Assembly: GCF_020387415.1 (NCBI RefSeq) | Contig: NZ_JAGWCB010000010.1 | Span: 682,001 to 746,000 of the forward strand | Direction of reading: 5' to 3' | From: Ideonella benzenivorans | Lineage (GTDB): Bacteria > Pseudomonadota > Gammaproteobacteria > Burkholderiales > Burkholderiaceae_C | Length of the DNA stretch: 64,000 nucleotides | Part shown: piece after piece, positions 9,249-18,352 of the stretch | Layout: each line of letters opens with the position of its first letter | Numbering within the stretch: the stretch's first letter is position 1 | Notes under the pieces: generated by a model | The model's input: the letters and a program-made list of their open reading frames with translations, nothing else | Told to the model about the DNA's origin: nothing | Databases searched by the model: none | Translations under genes and position numbers: made by a program

Positions 9249-10643
9249 ATGGCGCTGAACGTCGTCATCATGGCCGCGGGCAAGGGCACCCGCATGCGCT
9301 CGGCCCGGCCCAAGGTGCTGCACACCCTGGCCGGTCAGAGCCTGCTGCAGCATGTGCTGCAACGCGCCGCCGCGCTGCAGCCGCAGCGCACCCTGGTCAT
9401 CACCGGCCACGAGGCCGAACAGGTCGAGCGCCACGTGAGCGCCACGGCCCCCGAGGTGCGCTGCGTGCGCCAGCAGCCCCAGCTGGGCACCGGCCACGCG
9501 GTGCTGCAGGCCAGCCCCGCGCTGGACGGCACGGCCAGCACCACGCTGATCCTGAACGGCGATGTGCCGCTGATCGAGCCGGCCACCGCCCGCGCCCTGG
9601 CCGAGGCCAGCGGCGGCGAGCGCCTGGCCCTGCTGACGGTGGTGCTGGACGACCCGACCGGCTACGGCCGCATCGTGCGCAGCGCCGACGGCCCCCAGGT
9701 GCAATGCATCGTCGAGCACAAGGACGCCAGCGAAGCCCAGCGCGCCATCCGTGAGGTCTACACCGGCATGATGGCCGCCCCCACCGCCGCGCTGCAGCGC
9801 TGGGTGGCCGCGCTGAAGAACGACAACGCCCAGCAGGAGTACTACCTGACCGACATCGTCGCGATGGCGGTGGCCGAGGGCGTGCCGGTGGTGGCGGCCC
9901 AGGCGGCGGACGAGACCGAAGTGCTGGGCGTCAACAGCCCCACCCAGCTGGCGGACCTGGAGCGGCGCCTGCAGCGCCGCCAGGCCCAGGCCCTGCTGGA
10001 GGCCGGCGTGCGCCTGGCCGACCCGGCCCGCTTCGACCAGCGCGGCACGCTGGCCTGCGGGCAGGATGTGGAGATCGACGTCAACTGTCTCTTCGAAGGC
10101 AAGGTGACGCTGGGCGACGGCGTGCGGGTGGGCGCGAACTGCGTGATCCGCAACGCCACGATCGCCGCCGGCGCGGTGATCCACCCCTTCACCCACATCG
10201 ACGGCGAACAGGCCGGCGTCACCGTAGGCGAAGGCGCGCTGATCGGCCCCTTCGCCCGCCTGCGCCCCGGCGCGGTGCTGGGCCGCGGCGTGCACATCGG
10301 CAACTTCGTCGAGGTCAAGAACAGCACGCTGGCCGACGGCGCCAAGGCCAACCACCTGGCCTACCTGGGCGATGCCACGGTGGGCGAGCGGGTCAACTAC
10401 GGTGCCGGCAGCATCACCGCCAACTACGACGGCGCCAACAAGCACCGCACCGTGATCGGCGCGGATGTGCATGTGGGCAGCAACTGCGTGCTGATCGCCC
10501 CGGTCACCCTGGGCGAGGGCGGCACCATCGGCGGCGGCTCCACCATCAGCAAGGACACGCCGCCGGGCCAGCTCACCGTGGCCCGGGCCCGCCAGGTCAG
10601 CCTGGGTGGCTGGACCCGGCCGAAGAAGACGCCGAAGCCCTGA
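9249..10643 (+). CDS. glmU: Bifunctional GlcN-1-P acetyltransferase / GlcNAc-1-P uridylyltransferase
   Basis: A 464-residue GlmU making UDP-GlcNAc for peptidoglycan and lipopolysaccharide. The N-terminal pyrophosphorylase domain shows MAAGKGTRMRSARPKVLH (residues 8-25), the GTGHAVLQA block and LNGDVPLI. The C-terminal left-handed beta-helix acetyltransferase domain shows hexapeptide repeats (e.g. GALIGPFARLRPGAVLG), NFVEVKNSTL and the conserved ANHLAYLGDATVGERVNYGAG. Length matches the family (about 455). The start is preceded by AAGGAAA. Its 3' end overlaps the convergent DUF2087 gene by 47 nt. Confidence 0.97.
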   Translation: MALNVVIMAAGKGTRMRSARPKVLHTLAGQSLLQHVLQRAAALQPQRTLVITGHEAEQVERHVSATAPEVRCVRQQPQLGTGHAVLQASPALDGTASTTLILNGDVPLIEPATARALAEASGGERLALLTVVLDDPTGYGRIVRSADGPQVQCIVEHKDASEAQRAIREVYTGMMAAPTAALQRWVAALKNDNAQQEYYLTDIVAMAVAEGVPVVAAQAADETEVLGVNSPTQLADLERRLQRRQAQALLEAGVRLADPARFDQRGTLACGQDVEIDVNCLFEGKVTLGDGVRVGANCVIRNATIAAGAVIHPFTHIDGEQAGVTVGEGALIGPFARLRPGAVLGRGVHIGNFVEVKNSTLADGAKANHLAYLGDATVGERVNYGAGSITANYDGANKHRTVIGADVHVGSNCVLIAPVTLGEGGTIGGGSTISKDTPPGQLTVARARQVSLGGWTRPKKTPKP

Positions 10644-11238
10644 GCCGCTGCGTGAAGGCCGCGCGGGCGGCCTCGCGTTCCGGCGCCAGGGCCCGCGCAC
10701 CGTCGCGCTGCCGCTGGCGTTCCCGCCAGGCCGCCATCAGGGCGCGGGCCTCGTCGTCGGGCCGGGCCGGCAGCTTCCAGTAGGCCGAGCAGTCGGACTC
10801 GCGCGCCAGCAGCCGGTGGTTCACCAGCTCACGCCGCAACGTCACATGGTCGCCGAAGGCATTGGCGGCCTTCAGCACCGTGTTGACCTCGGCCTCGGTG
10901 TAGCGGCGCCGGGGCTCGAAGCGGGCCCACAGCGGCCACAGGATCAGGCGCTGCACGCTGTACTTGGCCGGCCAGCGCTGCAGGCGGCCAGCGGCGTCAA
11001 ACTGCTGCAGCGCGCGCCGGGCGGTGTCGCTCAACGGCAGGGGCGCCGCGTCCATCGGCGGCACTGGTGGCGCACTGGCCTGCAAGGCCTGCAGGTTGCG
11101 ATAGCCCGCCGCACGGGCGATCTGGTTCAGGAACTGGAGGTGGCTGGGCGGCGTGGGCTGCTCCGCCAGGGCGCGCGCCAGCTGGCGCGCAAAGGACGAC
11201 AGGTCGGCAATGACCAGCGGGGTGGTTTCTCGGGCCAT
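10597..11238 (-). CDS. DUF2087 domain-containing protein
   Basis: A 213-residue protein whose middle third matches DUF2087: ILWPLWARFEPRRRYTEAEV, then a helix and THLRREL-like DHVTLRRELVNHRLL ending SAYWKL (about residues 115-170). DUF2087 is a winged-helix-like domain, often linked to small transcriptional regulators. The N-terminal part (residues 1-60) resembles no domain I know but contains LQFLNQIARAAGYRNLQALQA, a pattern seen in other proteobacterial members. The start at 11238 is preceded by GAGGAGCAG and is preferred to an in-frame ATG at 11346. The C-terminus overlaps the convergent glmU. Function unknown. Confidence 0.75.
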   Translation of the reverse strand: MARETTPLVIADLSSFARQLARALAEQPTPPSHLQFLNQIARAAGYRNLQALQASAPPVPPMDAAPLPLSDTARRALQQFDAAGRLQRWPAKYSVQRLILWPLWARFEPRRRYTEAEVNTVLKAANAFGDHVTLRRELVNHRLLARESDCSAYWKLPARPDDEARALMAAWRERQRQRDGARALAPEREAARAAFTQRLRASASSSAGSSHPG

Positions 11239-11458
11239 GAAGGCTGCTCCTCGGGTGGGCAGCGGCGGGGACAAGGCCAAGCGCACGCACGCCCGGCTCG
11301 GGGGTCGTCGACTTGCCGAAGACCCACCGCCACCGTCCGGACCCATCGGGCCAGGGCAGATACTCGTGAGAAACGGACCATGAAGGCAGGTTTAGCTCGC
11401 GGAGAACCGCGCGACGACGCCTGGGTGAACTGCCGACCAGGCCCGCAGTCTAGCCGAT

Positions 11459-12316
11459 TCAGCCGCCCTGCGAGCGACGGTAGACCTGGACGGCCAGCAG
11501 CAGGTCCTGCCAGGCCTTGGCCTTCTCGGTCGGCTGGCGCAGCAGGTAGGCCGGGTGGTAGGTCACGATCACCGGGATGCCCTGGTGCTCATGCACCTTG
11601 CCGCGCAGCCGGCCCACCGGCTCTTCGGTGTGCAGCAGCTGCTGGATGGCGAAACGGCCCATGGCCAGCAACACCCGGGGCTGCACCAGCGCGATCTGCC
11701 GCTGCAGGTACGGGGTGCACTGCGCCAGCTCCTCGGGCAGCGGGTTGCGGTTGCGCGGCGGCCGGCACTTGAGCGTGTTGGCGATGAAGACCTGGTGCGC
11801 GGCATCGGCCTCGCTGCGGGTCAGGCCGATGGCCTTCAGCATGGCGTCGAGCAGCTGACCGGCCGCGCCGACGAAGGGCTCGCCCTGCTTGTCCTCCTGC
11901 TCGCCCGGCGCCTCACCGACGATCATCCACTCGGCCGCCGGGTTGCCCACGCCGAACACGGTGTTCTTGCGGCTCTCGCACAGCGCGCAGGCCTGGCAGC
12001 CGGCCACGGCCGCCCGCAGCGCCGGCCAGTCCATCGTGGCCACCGGGCCGTCGGCCCGCCCGGCCGGCGCCGAAGGCGCAGCCACCACGGGCACGGCGAC
12101 GTCGGCCACAGGGGACCCGGCGGCCCGGCGGGAAGGCGCGGGAGGCGTCTTGACCACCGAAACGGGCCGCTCGGCAGGCCGCTCCAGCGGCGGCTCCACT
12201 GCCTCGGACCGCGTCGCCGGGGCGGTGGAAGCCTCCGGCCCGGCGGTCGACGCCGGCGACCAGACCTTCAGGCCCATGCCTTGCAGCAAGGCCTGCTGAC
12301 GCTCAGTCCACGGCAT
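11459..12316 (-). CDS. Uracil-DNA glycosylase, family 4 (4Fe-4S)
   Basis: A 285-residue enzyme that removes uracil from DNA. The catalytic domain starts near residue 96. Candidate cluster ligands are C110/C113 (CALC), C184 (TLKCRPP) and C200 (AQCTPYL), giving the CxxC...C-x15-C pattern of family 4. Motif [17 protein letters not shown] (residues 134-150) is the uracil-pocket motif, and [10 protein letters not shown] is the second active-site motif. Residues 20-95 are a low-complexity Ala/Pro/Val linker joining a short N-terminal peptide ([16 protein letters not shown]) to the enzyme. The start overlaps the rimI stop by 14 nt, so tsaB-rimI-udg form one operon. Confidence 0.93.
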   Translation of the reverse strand: MPWTERQQALLQGMGLKVWSPASTAGPEASTAPATRSEAVEPPLERPAERPVSVVKTPPAPSRRAAGSPVADVAVPVVAAPSAPAGRADGPVATMDWPALRAAVAGCQACALCESRKNTVFGVGNPAAEWMIVGEAPGEQEDKQGEPFVGAAGQLLDAMLKAIGLTRSEADAAHQVFIANTLKCRPPRNRNPLPEELAQCTPYLQRQIALVQPRVLLAMGRFAIQQLLHTEEPVGRLRGKVHEHQGIPVIVTYHPAYLLRQPTEKAKAWQDLLLAVQVYRRSQGG

Positions 12317-12806
12317 GGCTGTCTCCCTCCGGGTCCGACAAGGGGAGCCGCATCACGATGGCGTCCTCCCGCCCCTGCACCGCCGGGTAGTAGCCCTTGC
12401 GGCGCCCCACGGTCTCGAAGCCGTGGCGCAGGTACAGCTGCAATGCGCGGGCATTGCTCTCCCGCACCTCCAGCCACAGCTGCAAGGCCCTCAGGGCCCG
12501 GGCTTGGTCAGCCAGGTGGGCCAGCAAGGCCCGGGCATGGCCCCGCCCCTGTTCGGCCGGCGCGACGGTGATGTTGAGCAGGTGCATCTCCTCCACCCCC
12601 TCCATCGCCACGTAGTAGGCCAGCAGCGGCCCACCCGGCGCGGCCCGCAGCGTCCAGGCCAGATGGCCGGACGACAGCGAATCGATGAAATTGCCGCGCG
12701 TCCACGGGAAGGCATAGGCCTGCTGTTCGATGGCCGTGACCTCGTCCAGGTCCCGCACCGTCATCGGTTGCACCCGCGGGTCAGCCCCAGCCGCCGCCCC
12801 CGTCAT
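12303..12806 (-). CDS. rimI: Ribosomal-protein-alanine N-acetyltransferase RimI
   Basis: A 167-residue GNAT acetyltransferase. RimI acetylates the N-terminal alanine of ribosomal protein S18. The acetyl-CoA binding motif is EQGRGHARALL (about residues 85-95), and RESNARALQLYLRHGFETVGRRKGYY is the characteristic C-terminal motif (LExRxSNxxAxxLYxxxGF). The start overlaps the tsaB stop (ATGA at 12803-12806). The tsaB-rimI pairing is common in proteobacteria and supports RimI over a generic GNAT. A short N-terminal extension (AGADPRVQPMTVRD) means MTVRD, some 15 codons in, is an alternative start. Confidence 0.9.
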   Translation of the reverse strand: MTGAAAGADPRVQPMTVRDLDEVTAIEQQAYAFPWTRGNFIDSLSSGHLAWTLRAAPGGPLLAYYVAMEGVEEMHLLNITVAPAEQGRGHARALLAHLADQARALRALQLWLEVRESNARALQLYLRHGFETVGRRKGYYPAVQGREDAIVMRLPLSDPEGDSHAVD

Positions 12807-13543
12807 GGCTGGGCTCCACCCCCGGCCGACGCGGCCTGGGCCTTCAGGGCCTCGCGTTCGGCCGTGGTCAGGGCCACCTTGTCGCGCAGGTAGACCGGCA
12901 GCGCCGCCTCGGGCGGCTGGCCTTGGCCATCGGCCCAAGCCTCGCGCGCCAGGCGCAGCGCCGCGCTGGCGCGGTCCTGCGGCGTGTCCCAGACCCGGCT
13001 GCCCGGCGGCAGCGGCAGGCGCTCGCCAAAGGCCGCCGGGGCATTGCCGGCCAGCCGCAGCGGCGCGCTGCCAAAGCGAGCGACCAGCGTCGGCAGGTCC
13101 GACAGGTGTGGCGCCACCACGGCCTGCCAGCGCCCGGCCTGGCGGCGGTAGGCGGCGGCATAGACCTCGTCCATGCGAGCGTCCATCGCCACCCACAGCA
13201 GGGCCTCGGGCGCCTCGTCCAGCGCCCCCTGGGCCCGGGCGTCCTCGGCCACGATCAGCAGGCTGTCCAGCGCCAGCACCGGCTTGCCGGCCCCAAAGGC
13301 CAGCCCCTGGGCCACCGACACCGCGGTGCGCAGGCCGGTGAAGGCGCCTGGCCCCTGGCCGAAGGCCACGGCATCCAGCTCGCCCACCGTCAACCCAGCC
13401 TGGGCCAGCAGGCCCAGCAGGTCGGGCACCAGCGTGGCCGAGGCCAAGGCCCCGCCCGCGGCGTTGAGGGTCCAGCTCGCCTCCCCGTGGGCCACCGCCA
13501 CGGCCAGCTGCTCGGTGGCGGTGTCCAGCGCCAGCAGTTTCAT
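12803..13543 (-). CDS. tsaB: tRNA N6-threonylcarbamoyladenosine synthesis protein TsaB
   Basis: A 246-residue ASKHA-fold protein that partners TsaD (with TsaE) to form t6A37 in ANN-decoding tRNAs. The family start MKLLALDTATEQLAVAV is clear, followed by VAFGQGPGAFTGLRTAVSVAQGLA and ALLWVAMDARMDEVYAA. The start at 13543 was chosen because it gives this N-terminus; a GTG 20 codons upstream is unlikely. A Sua5/TsaC protein of the same pathway lies at 16174-17166. Followed by overlapping rimI and udg; divergent from dacB. Confidence 0.94.
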   Translation of the reverse strand: MKLLALDTATEQLAVAVAHGEASWTLNAAGGALASATLVPDLLGLLAQAGLTVGELDAVAFGQGPGAFTGLRTAVSVAQGLAFGAGKPVLALDSLLIVAEDARAQGALDEAPEALLWVAMDARMDEVYAAAYRRQAGRWQAVVAPHLSDLPTLVARFGSAPLRLAGNAPAAFGERLPLPPGSRVWDTPQDRASAALRLAREAWADGQGQPPEAALPVYLRDKVALTTAEREALKAQAASAGGGAQP

Positions 13544-13636
13544 CGGCAGATCAGAGGCAGGCGCCGCGGCACCAACAGGCGGCGGCAGGGGTCGGGAGAG
13601 CACATCCCGTCAGTGTAGCCGTGCGATCATCCCGGC

Positions 13637-15085
13637 ATGACTGGATGCCCTCCCCGCCCGCGTCGGCACCGGCTGGCGGGCCTGCTGCTGGTGCTGTGCC
13701 TGCCCAGTGGGCTCCTGGCCCAGACCGGCCCACTGCCGGACACGGTGCGCGAGGCGCTGCGGCGGGCCCAGGTGCCGGAGGACACGCTCTCGGTCGTGGT
13801 GCAGGAGGTGGACAGCGGCCGCACACGGCTGAGCCAGCGCGCGGATCAGCCGCGCAACCCGGCCTCGGTGTTCAAGCTGGTCACCACCTACGCGGCCCTG
13901 GACCGGCTGGGGCCGGCCTGGACTTGGCAGACCCCGGTGCTGCTGACCGGCCCGGTGCACGACGGCGTGCTCGACGGCTCGGTGGTGCTGCGCGGCACCG
14001 GCGACCCAACCTGGGTGCTGGAGCGGGTCTGGCTGCTACTGCACCACCTGCAGCAGCGCGGCGTGCGAACCATCCGGGGCGACATCCTGCTCGACCGCAG
14101 TGCCTGGCAGCTGCCGCCGAGCTCGGCCGCCGACTTCGACGGCGAGACCAGCAAGGCCTACAACGTGCAGCCCGACGTGCTGCTGCTGAACTTCAAATCG
14201 CTGACGCTGCGCTTCGAGCCGCAGCCCAGCCAGGGCGTGGCCCGGGTCAGCGTCGAGCCGGCGCTGGATGGCGTGGACCTGCCGGCCACCGTGCCGCTGA
14301 GCCCCCGCCCCTGCGGCGACTGGCGCAGCGCGCTGCAGGCGGACTGGCGCGACCCGCTGCGCATCCAACTGGCCGGCGGTTTCGGCGCGGACTGCGGCGA
14401 AAAGACCTGGCCGGTGGCCTATGCCGACCCGACCAGCTACAACGCGCGGCTGCTCACCGCGCTGTGGCGCGAGATGGGCGGCCGGCTGGAGGGACAGGTG
14501 CGCGAGGGCTCGACCCCCGCCACGACACCGACCTGGACCGAAGACTCCCCGCCGCTGGCCGAGGTGGTGCGCGACATCAACAAGTTCAGCAACAACCTGA
14601 TGGCCCAGCAGCTCTTCCTGAGCCTGGGCGCGACGCTGCGCCCGGACAACCGGCAGCCGGCCGGGCCGGACGATGCCCGGGCCGTGGTGCGGGCCTGGCT
14701 GGCCGAGCGCCTGGGGGCCGCACAGGCCGCGCAGATCACGGTGGACAACGGCTCGGGCCTGTCCCGCGAGACCCGCATCAGCGCCGCGCAACTGGCCCAG
14801 CTGCTGCAGCAGGCCTGGCGCAGCCCGGTGATGCCGGAGCTGGTCAGCTCGCTGCCGGCCAGCGGGGTGGATGGCACGCTCAAGCGCTCCACCGTCAGCG
14901 GCGGCCGTGCCCACCTGAAGACCGGCTCGCTGCGCGACGTGACGGCCCAGGCGGGCTTTGTGCTCTCACGCAGCGGCCGCCGCTATGTGCTGGTGGCGCT
15001 GGTGAACGCCCCCCAGGCCAGCCGCGCCCGCCCCGCACTGGAGGCCCTGACCCAGTGGGTCATGGACGACAGCCCGGGCCCCTGA
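13637..15085 (+). CDS. dacB: D-alanyl-D-alanine carboxypeptidase/endopeptidase (PBP4)
   Basis: A 482-residue periplasmic class C penicillin-binding protein, family S13. It trims terminal D-Ala and cleaves peptide cross-links. A signal peptide covers residues 1-29 (LAGLLLVLCLPSGLLAQ). The active-site motifs are present: SVFK (S77 nucleophile, K80) in NPASVFKLVTTYAAL, SNN in INKFSNNLMAQQ, and KTG in LKTGSLRDV. The insert between SxxK and SxN is the long one typical of PBP4. Length matches the family. It is transcribed alone, divergent from tsaB-rimI-udg and convergent with the GDSL-like gene 15 nt away. Confidence 0.95.
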   Translation: MTGCPPRPRRHRLAGLLLVLCLPSGLLAQTGPLPDTVREALRRAQVPEDTLSVVVQEVDSGRTRLSQRADQPRNPASVFKLVTTYAALDRLGPAWTWQTPVLLTGPVHDGVLDGSVVLRGTGDPTWVLERVWLLLHHLQQRGVRTIRGDILLDRSAWQLPPSSAADFDGETSKAYNVQPDVLLLNFKSLTLRFEPQPSQGVARVSVEPALDGVDLPATVPLSPRPCGDWRSALQADWRDPLRIQLAGGFGADCGEKTWPVAYADPTSYNARLLTALWREMGGRLEGQVREGSTPATTPTWTEDSPPLAEVVRDINKFSNNLMAQQLFLSLGATLRPDNRQPAGPDDARAVVRAWLAERLGAAQAAQITVDNGSGLSRETRISAAQLAQLLQQAWRSPVMPELVSSLPASGVDGTLKRSTVSGGRAHLKTGSLRDVTAQAGFVLSRSGRRYVLVALVNAPQASRARPALEALTQWVMDDSPGP

Positions 15086-15100
15086 GCCTCCGCCCTCCCG

Positions 15101-16135
15101 TCAGAACGGGTTGCTCTCGGCCCGGGTGATCGCCAGGTTGCCCAGCTGCACATGGGCCATGTAGGCGTTCAGATGGAACCCATCCACCCACAGATTCTTG
15201 GTGGCCGAGGTGTCGCTGGTGGCGGTGTTCGTCGTGCAGGTCAGCAGCGTGCCGGAACCACTGAGATAACCATTGCTGTCCGCGGACGCGGCATCGGTGT
15301 CGGAGACATGCAGCGTGTTGCAGGCCGGCGTGCTGTTGTCATAGCCCCCGTACTGCACCAGGTTGGCCACGGTGTCATTGAAGGTCAGCAGGCCGATCTT
15401 GCTGCCGTCGTTGAGCAACTTGTTGCGCAGCCCCTCGTTGAAGTCATCCGACAGGTCGGTCAGCAGGCTGGCTTCCGACGAGCCCAGGCTTTGCGCCCAG
15501 GGGGTCGAGCCCAGCTCGAACACCTGCCCCACCAGCACCCGGGCCCCGGTGTCGGCCAGGCTGTTGACCAGGCTGCCCACCCGTTGGCCGCGAGCGTAAG
15601 CCTCTGCCTTTTTATCAGCCGTCGAGCTGTAAGTGACGTTGTCCTTGTAGATCTCGACGACGTCGTTCATGCCGACCCAGACCGTCACCAGATCCTTGCT
15701 GCCCAGCGCGTCATGCGCGATGTTGGACTGGAAGCGGGTCACCTGCGCCTCGACCGCCCGCTCGGTGGCCCCGTAGCCCGCCATCATGTAGGCATTGATC
15801 GCGCTGCTGGCCACGCTGTTCGGGTTGCATTCCTTGAACACCAGCCCATAGTTGGAGGCCAGCTTCTGCACCCAGATCAGGCGGCTGCTGTCGCTGCACT
15901 TCACGGTGTTGTTGCTGGTGTCGGTGCTGTCCAGCCCGTTCATCGCGTAGCTGTAGCTGTTGCCGTTGCCATTCACGTCCACCAGCGTGCTGAACTCGTC
16001 ACCGAACACGACCAGCCGGGCGGGCACGAACGTGTCGTAGTGCGAGGTGCCGCCCCCGCAGGACGCCAGCAGCCCGGCCGAGCACCCGACGGCGGCGAGA
16101 ACACGCCACAGGCGGGCAGGCATTGCGAATTTCAT
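15101..16135 (-). CDS. GDSL/SGNH-hydrolase-like lipoprotein with altered nucleophile motif
   Basis: A 344-residue exported lipoprotein (lipobox LLASC, Cys26). It shows the SGNH-hydrolase layout: block I VVFGDEFST (residues 42-50), block III WVGMNDVV, and block V WVDGFHLNAYMAHVQLG with the Asp-x-x-His pair. The nucleophilic Ser of GDS is Glu47 here (GDE, codon GAG), and the only nearby Ser is two residues on (S49). The protein may therefore be catalytically altered, use the shifted Ser, or belong to a GDE subfamily. The sequence is Asn/Ser/Thr-rich, typical of secreted proteins. It follows the purE-purK-sua5 genes by 38 nt; no functional link is evident. Confidence 0.78.
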   Translation of the reverse strand: MKFAMPARLWRVLAAVGCSAGLLASCGGGTSHYDTFVPARLVVFGDEFSTLVDVNGNGNSYSYAMNGLDSTDTSNNTVKCSDSSRLIWVQKLASNYGLVFKECNPNSVASSAINAYMMAGYGATERAVEAQVTRFQSNIAHDALGSKDLVTVWVGMNDVVEIYKDNVTYSSTADKKAEAYARGQRVGSLVNSLADTGARVLVGQVFELGSTPWAQSLGSSEASLLTDLSDDFNEGLRNKLLNDGSKIGLLTFNDTVANLVQYGGYDNSTPACNTLHVSDTDAASADSNGYLSGSGTLLTCTTNTATSDTSATKNLWVDGFHLNAYMAHVQLGNLAITRAESNPF

Positions 16136-16173
16136 CTTGGCTCCAGTTCGTCAGTCGAGGGGGTCCGGGGCCA

Positions 16174-17166
16174 TCAGGTGGCCGCGGCCCGTTGCAGTCG
16201 ATCGCGCACCCCTTCCCACGCAGGCACGGCGGGCGGGGTCTCGATCCAGATCAGTGCCGCGCCGCTGGCGTCCAGTTCCCGCAGGGCGGCAAACAGTTCG
16301 TGGGCGGTGGCGGCGGCGTCCTCCGGCATGGGCCGGAATGGCATCGCCGCCGAGGCCGGACGGACGGTGCGCGAATATAGCGCCACCGGCGGCCGCCCAT
16401 CGGCCCCCGTCGGCGGCAGCACCGCCAGGGCCTGGCGCAGGTGGCCAGCGTCCATCAGGCGGACCTGGGCGCGCGGCGCGTAATGGGACGTCAAGGTGCC
16501 CGAGGCCCGGGGCGCCGCCGCATCGCGTTCCTGCAGCGGCTCGCCCAGCGCGGCCTCCAGCTCGGCCCGCGTGAGCCGGCCCGGCCGCAGCAGCACCGGA
16601 TGGGCCCGGGTGCAGTCAACGATGGTGGATTCAATGCCCACCTCGCAATCGCCGCCGTCGAGCACCAGCAGGTCCGGCTCGAACTCGCCGGCCACGTGGG
16701 CGGCACGGGTGGGGCTGACCCGGCCGAAGCGGTTGGCGCTGGGGGCCGAGACGCCCGGCACGCCCAGCGCCGCGGCCGCGCGCAACAGCGCCTGGGCCAC
16801 CGGATGCGAGGGGCAGCGCAGGCCGATGCTGTCCTGCCCCCCGGCCGAGGCCGTGGCCACCCCGGGGCGGCGCGGCACGATCACCGTCACCGGCCCGGGC
16901 CAGAAGGCCTGGGCCAGGCGGCGGGCAGAGGCCGGCCAGGCGGCAGCAAAGGCGGCGGCCCCCGCCTCGTCGGCCACATGGACGATCAGCGGATGGCCCA
17001 CCGGCCGCCCCTTGGCGGCGTAGATCTTCGCCACCGCGGCATCGTCATCGGCCCGGGCGCCCAGGCCGTAGACGGTCTCGGTCGGCAAGGCCACCAGCTC
17101 GCCCGCGGCCAGGGCCTGGGCCGCGCGTTGCAGCGCGGCGGGATCATTCCCCTGCAGTACGGGCAT
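16174..17166 (-). CDS. L-threonylcarbamoyladenylate synthase, Sua5 type
   Basis: A 330-residue enzyme that makes threonylcarbamoyl-AMP from threonine, bicarbonate and ATP, the first step of t6A tRNA modification. The N-terminal YrdC domain includes LVALPTETVYGLGA, KGRPVGHPLIVHV, and SAPSANRFGRVSPT. The length beyond 210 residues, with the junction ASGTLTSHYAPRAQV, shows the additional C-terminal Sua5 domain rather than the short TsaC form. It starts 3 nt after the purK stop, so it is probably cotranscribed with purE-purK. TsaB is encoded 3 kb away. Confidence 0.92.
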   Translation of the reverse strand: MPVLQGNDPAALQRAAQALAAGELVALPTETVYGLGARADDDAAVAKIYAAKGRPVGHPLIVHVADEAGAAAFAAAWPASARRLAQAFWPGPVTVIVPRRPGVATASAGGQDSIGLRCPSHPVAQALLRAAAALGVPGVSAPSANRFGRVSPTRAAHVAGEFEPDLLVLDGGDCEVGIESTIVDCTRAHPVLLRPGRLTRAELEAALGEPLQERDAAAPRASGTLTSHYAPRAQVRLMDAGHLRQALAVLPPTGADGRPPVALYSRTVRPASAAMPFRPMPEDAAATAHELFAALRELDASGAALIWIETPPAVPAWEGVRDRLQRAAAT

Positions 17167-17169
17167 GGT

Positions 17170-18351
17170 TCAGAAGACCGGCAGACCCAGCACGGCACAG
17201 GCCTGCAGGGCGGTGGCGCGGGCGGCCTCAGGCGTTTCGGCGGTGATGGTCAGATGGCCCATCTTGCGGCCACGGCGGGCGCTGGTCTTGCCATACAGGT
17301 GCAGGTGCACGCCCGGCAGCGCCAGCAGCTGCTCCCAGGGTGGCGTGAGGGGTTCATCGCCATCGCGGAACCAGAGGTCGCCCAGCAGGTTGAGCATCAC
17401 GGTGGCCGAATGCAGCCGCGGCATCACCAGCGGCAGGCCGGCCATGGTGCGCACCTGCAGCGCGAACTGCGACAGGTCGCAGGCATCGATCGTGTAGTGG
17501 CCGGAGTTGTGGGGCCGCGGCGCCATCTCGTTGGCCACCAGGGTCGAGCCGCCCTGGCCATCGTCCACCACAAAGAACTCGACGCACAGCACGCCGACAT
17601 AGCCCATCTCGGCGGCGATCTTGCCCGCCCGCTCGACCGCCTGGGCGGCCAGCGCCGGTGGCACCTGCGGGGCGGGCACCTGGGTTACCGCCAGGATGCC
17701 GTCACGGTGCAGGTTCTGCTGCACCGGGAAGTGGACGATCTGGCCATCGGCCCCGCGGGCGACGATGACGCTCAGCTCCCGCTGCAGCGCCAGGCGCTTT
17801 TCCAGCACACAGGGCACCTGCCGGAGCTCGGACCAGGCGGCCACCAGCTCGGCCCGGTCGGCCACACGCACCTGACCCTTGCCGTCGTAGCCCAGGCGGG
17901 CCGTCTTCAGGATGCCCGGCAGCAGCGTGTCGTCCACCGCCGCCAGTTGCTCGGCCGTCTCGATCACCGCGAACGGGGCGCAGGGCACGCCGGAGGCGCA
18001 GAAGTGCGCCTTCTCGGCCGCGCGGTCCTGGCAGATCGCCACCGCCTCGCCAGCCGGGGCCACCGGCCGGCGGGTCGCCAGCGTGCGCAGCGCCTGGGCC
18101 GGCACATTTTCGAACTCGGTCGTGATCGCATCGGCCGCGTCGGCCAGCTGGTTCAGGCCGGCGGCATCCAGGTAGTCGGCCTGGATGTGCACATGCGAGA
18201 CCAGCCCGGCCGGGCTGGCCGGGTCCGGGTCCAGCACCGCGGTGCGGTAGCCCATGGCCTGGGCCGCATGCACAAACATGCGGCCCAGCTGGCCGCCGCC
18301 CATCACGCCCAGCGTGGCGCCGGGCTGCAACAAGGTCAGGGGAGCGGCCAT
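17170..18351 (-). CDS. purK: 5-(carboxyamino)imidazole ribonucleotide synthase
   Basis: A 393-residue ATP-grasp enzyme that carboxylates AIR to N5-CAIR in purine synthesis. Seen: the N-terminal Rossmann start ATLGVMGGGQLGRMF, KTARLGYDGKGQVRV, CVLEKRLALQRELSVIVAR, and the ATP-grasp C-terminal block NEMAPRPHNSGHYTIDAC. Length is usual for PurK. It follows purE by 1 nt, and the two enzymes act in sequence. Confidence 0.96.
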   Translation of the reverse strand: MAAPLTLLQPGATLGVMGGGQLGRMFVHAAQAMGYRTAVLDPDPASPAGLVSHVHIQADYLDAAGLNQLADAADAITTEFENVPAQALRTLATRRPVAPAGEAVAICQDRAAEKAHFCASGVPCAPFAVIETAEQLAAVDDTLLPGILKTARLGYDGKGQVRVADRAELVAAWSELRQVPCVLEKRLALQRELSVIVARGADGQIVHFPVQQNLHRDGILAVTQVPAPQVPPALAAQAVERAGKIAAEMGYVGVLCVEFFVVDDGQGGSTLVANEMAPRPHNSGHYTIDACDLSQFALQVRTMAGLPLVMPRLHSATVMLNLLGDLWFRDGDEPLTPPWEQLLALPGVHLHLYGKTSARRGRKMGHLTITAETPEAARATALQACAVLGLPVF

Positions 18352-18352
18352 G

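Noticed and set aside
11239-11458. A hidden small RNA or tRNA in the 220-nt gap between the DUF2087 and UDG genes
   Set aside because: Only a weak CGCGG/CCGCG hairpin was seen; no cloverleaf, promoter pair or terminator.
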